Of a DNA stretch of 13,719 nucleotides, positions 12,497-13,719 are shown piece after piece. This DNA comes from CAZWDL01 sp964632995 (GTDB lineage Bacteria > Bacteroidota > Bacteroidia > Chitinophagales > Saprospiraceae). Position 1 is the first letter of the stretch. Each line of letters starts with the position of its first letter. The position numbers were made by a program, and so were the translations under genes. Where the stretch lies: the NCBI GenBank assembly GCA_964632995.1, contig CAZWDL010000157.1, forward strand, positions 1-13,719. Direction: 5' to 3'. The notes beneath the pieces are model-generated. The model ran no database searches. It was given only the letters and a program-made list of their open reading frames with translations, and was not told the origin of the DNA.

Positions 12497-13719
12497 ATGA
12501 ATATTACTAAGATATCCATCAACCGCCCCTCGCTCATTATTGTCCTGTTCAGCGTTTTCGCACTGTTGGGCATTATCGGGTTTAAGAACCTGAGTTATGA
12601 ACTCATGCCGGATTTCAACCAGCCGGTAGTGGTGATCAGGACGGGTTATCCGGGGGCGGAGCCCGGCGAGGTGGAAACCTCCGTATCCCGGAAGATCGAA
12701 GACGCCCTGTCTAACCTGGAAGGGGTAGATTACCTGGTGGCCAAGTCGCTGCCCAATGCTTCGATCATTATCGCCAACCTGGACTACGGCACGGACCTGG
12801 ACAAAGCCATGCAGGATGCGCAACACTACATTGACAATATCCAGAAGGACCTGCCCGCCGACATTTTAAGCCCGGTGATGAGCAAAGTTTCGCCCAACGA
12901 CCTGCCGATCATGTCGATCAGCGCCACGAGCAATTTACCGGGGACGGTCTTTTACCAGAAGATGAAAGACGACTACCTGCCGCAGATCCAGCAACTGAAA
13001 GGCGTAGCGGAGATCACGCTGCTGGGAGGTGAAGAACGGGAAATTCAGGTAAGGGCCGATAAGGAAAAGCTGAAACTTTACCGCGTTTCGCCGGCGCAGT
13101 TAGTGGAGGCGATCAACCGCTCGGGCCTGGACCTGCCTGCCGGAAAGGTAGAAACCGAAACGACAAGCAATTCGGTTCGATTAGCCGGAAAATTCACAAC
13201 CCTGGAGGATATCCGGAATGTGCAGATCGCCCTGCCGGCGCCCAACAGCCCGGTATACGTGAAGGATGTGGCCGAAGTGACGGACGGCGTCCGCGAGATC
13301 ACCTCCGTCAGCCGTTACAACGGCAAGAACGGCATAGGGCTGCTGCTCAAAAAACAAGGCGACGCCAATGCCGTAGACGTTTCCAAAGCCGTGCGCGCTA
13401 CGCTGGAAGAGATCGAAAAGGAAAACGCCCGCAACGAAGTCCGGTTCGTCATTGCCGACGACAGCACCGACAACACCATTGCCGCGGTAAATGCCGTTCT
13501 GGAAGATTTGCTTTTGGCGGTCATCCTGGTTTCTCTGGTGATGCTCCTGTTCCTGCACAGTTTTCGGAACGCGCTCATCGTGCTGGTCGCCATCCCGACC
13601 TCGCTGATTACCGCTTTCGCCGTGATGTGGTTGCTCAACTATACCCTGAACCTGATGACCCTGTTGGCCATGTCTTTGATCATCGGCATCCTCGTGGACG
13701 ACGCGGTGGTGGTGCTGGA
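12497..13719 (+). CDS. RND-type efflux pump (AcrB/HAE family), N-terminal part
   Basis: The reading frame starts at 12497, 4 bp after the adaptor stop, and runs off the window; 407 codons are visible of an expected 1000 or more. Helix 1 is at about 12-28 (SLIIVLFSVFALLGIIG). The first periplasmic pore region follows, with PDFNQPVVVIRTGYPGAEPG and VETSVSRKIEDALSNLEGVD, a hallmark of the family. Helices 2-4 begin near 335, and the proton-relay signature GILVDDAVVV has paired aspartates at 401-402, matching Asp407/Asp408 of AcrB. It uses proton influx to eject substrates through the TolC-type channel. The substrate cannot be told; the motif suits hydrophobic or amphiphilic drugs rather than metals. 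Confidence 0.95.
   Translation, partial: MNITKISINRPSLIIVLFSVFALLGIIGFKNLSYELMPDFNQPVVVIRTGYPGAEPGEVETSVSRKIEDALSNLEGVDYLVAKSLPNASIIIANLDYGTDLDKAMQDAQHYIDNIQKDLPADILSPVMSKVSPNDLPIMSISATSNLPGTVFYQKMKDDYLPQIQQLKGVAEITLLGGEEREIQVRADKEKLKLYRVSPAQLVEAINRSGLDLPAGKVETETTSNSVRLAGKFTTLEDIRNVQIALPAPNSPVYVKDVAEVTDGVREITSVSRYNGKNGIGLLLKKQGDANAVDVSKAVRATLEEIEKENARNEVRFVIADDSTDNTIAAVNAVLEDLLLAVILVSLVMLLFLHSFRNALIVLVAIPTSLITAFAVMWLLNYTLNLMTLLAMSLIIGILVDDAVVVL

Overview
The window reads as a chromosomal region of a Bacteroidota bacterium, most likely of the Saprospiria/Lewinella type. This is inferred from an IS1380-type transposase remnant, a tail of a SusC/TonB-type outer membrane receptor, a RAYT-type transposase, genes without clear Shine-Dalgarno sites, and the TetR-TolC-HlyD-RND efflux layout. 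No marker gene fixes the taxon.

The left two thirds (about 1-8480) is accessory DNA rich in broken genes. From left to right it holds: an internally deleted IS1380 transposase; an intact serine recombinase with two long inverted repeats upstream; a VapB/VapC-like toxin-antitoxin pair split by a degenerate 9-bp repeat tract; a thioredoxin-fold tail; a toxin-like gene with an in-frame stop, overlapping an acidic partner by 4 bp; a decayed unknown fragment; a RAYT/REP transposase with REP-like palindromes inside its own reading frame, joined by a 4-bp overlap to a RhuM-like tail; an intact 615-residue secreted S8 protease with its terminator; a roughly 200-bp foldback repeat upstream of the protease; and a TonB-receptor tail broken by a 164-bp foldback element with a 3-bp target duplication.

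The right third (8851-13719) is an intact plus-strand efflux operon: a four-helix membrane protein, a TetR regulator, a cupin lipoprotein, a TolC-type outer membrane channel, an HlyD-type adaptor and the start of an RND inner-membrane pump that runs off the window. The last three should form a tripartite envelope-spanning exporter. Two near-identical 17-bp palindromic sites, one before the first gene and one over codons 2-8 of the TolC gene, are the likely operators of the encoded TetR protein.

The most noteworthy items are the twin TetR-type sites, the foldback element with a reconstructable empty site, the REP-like palindromes inside the RAYT gene, and the interrupted toxin/partner pair. 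No wholly new multi-gene system can be demonstrated from sequence alone.
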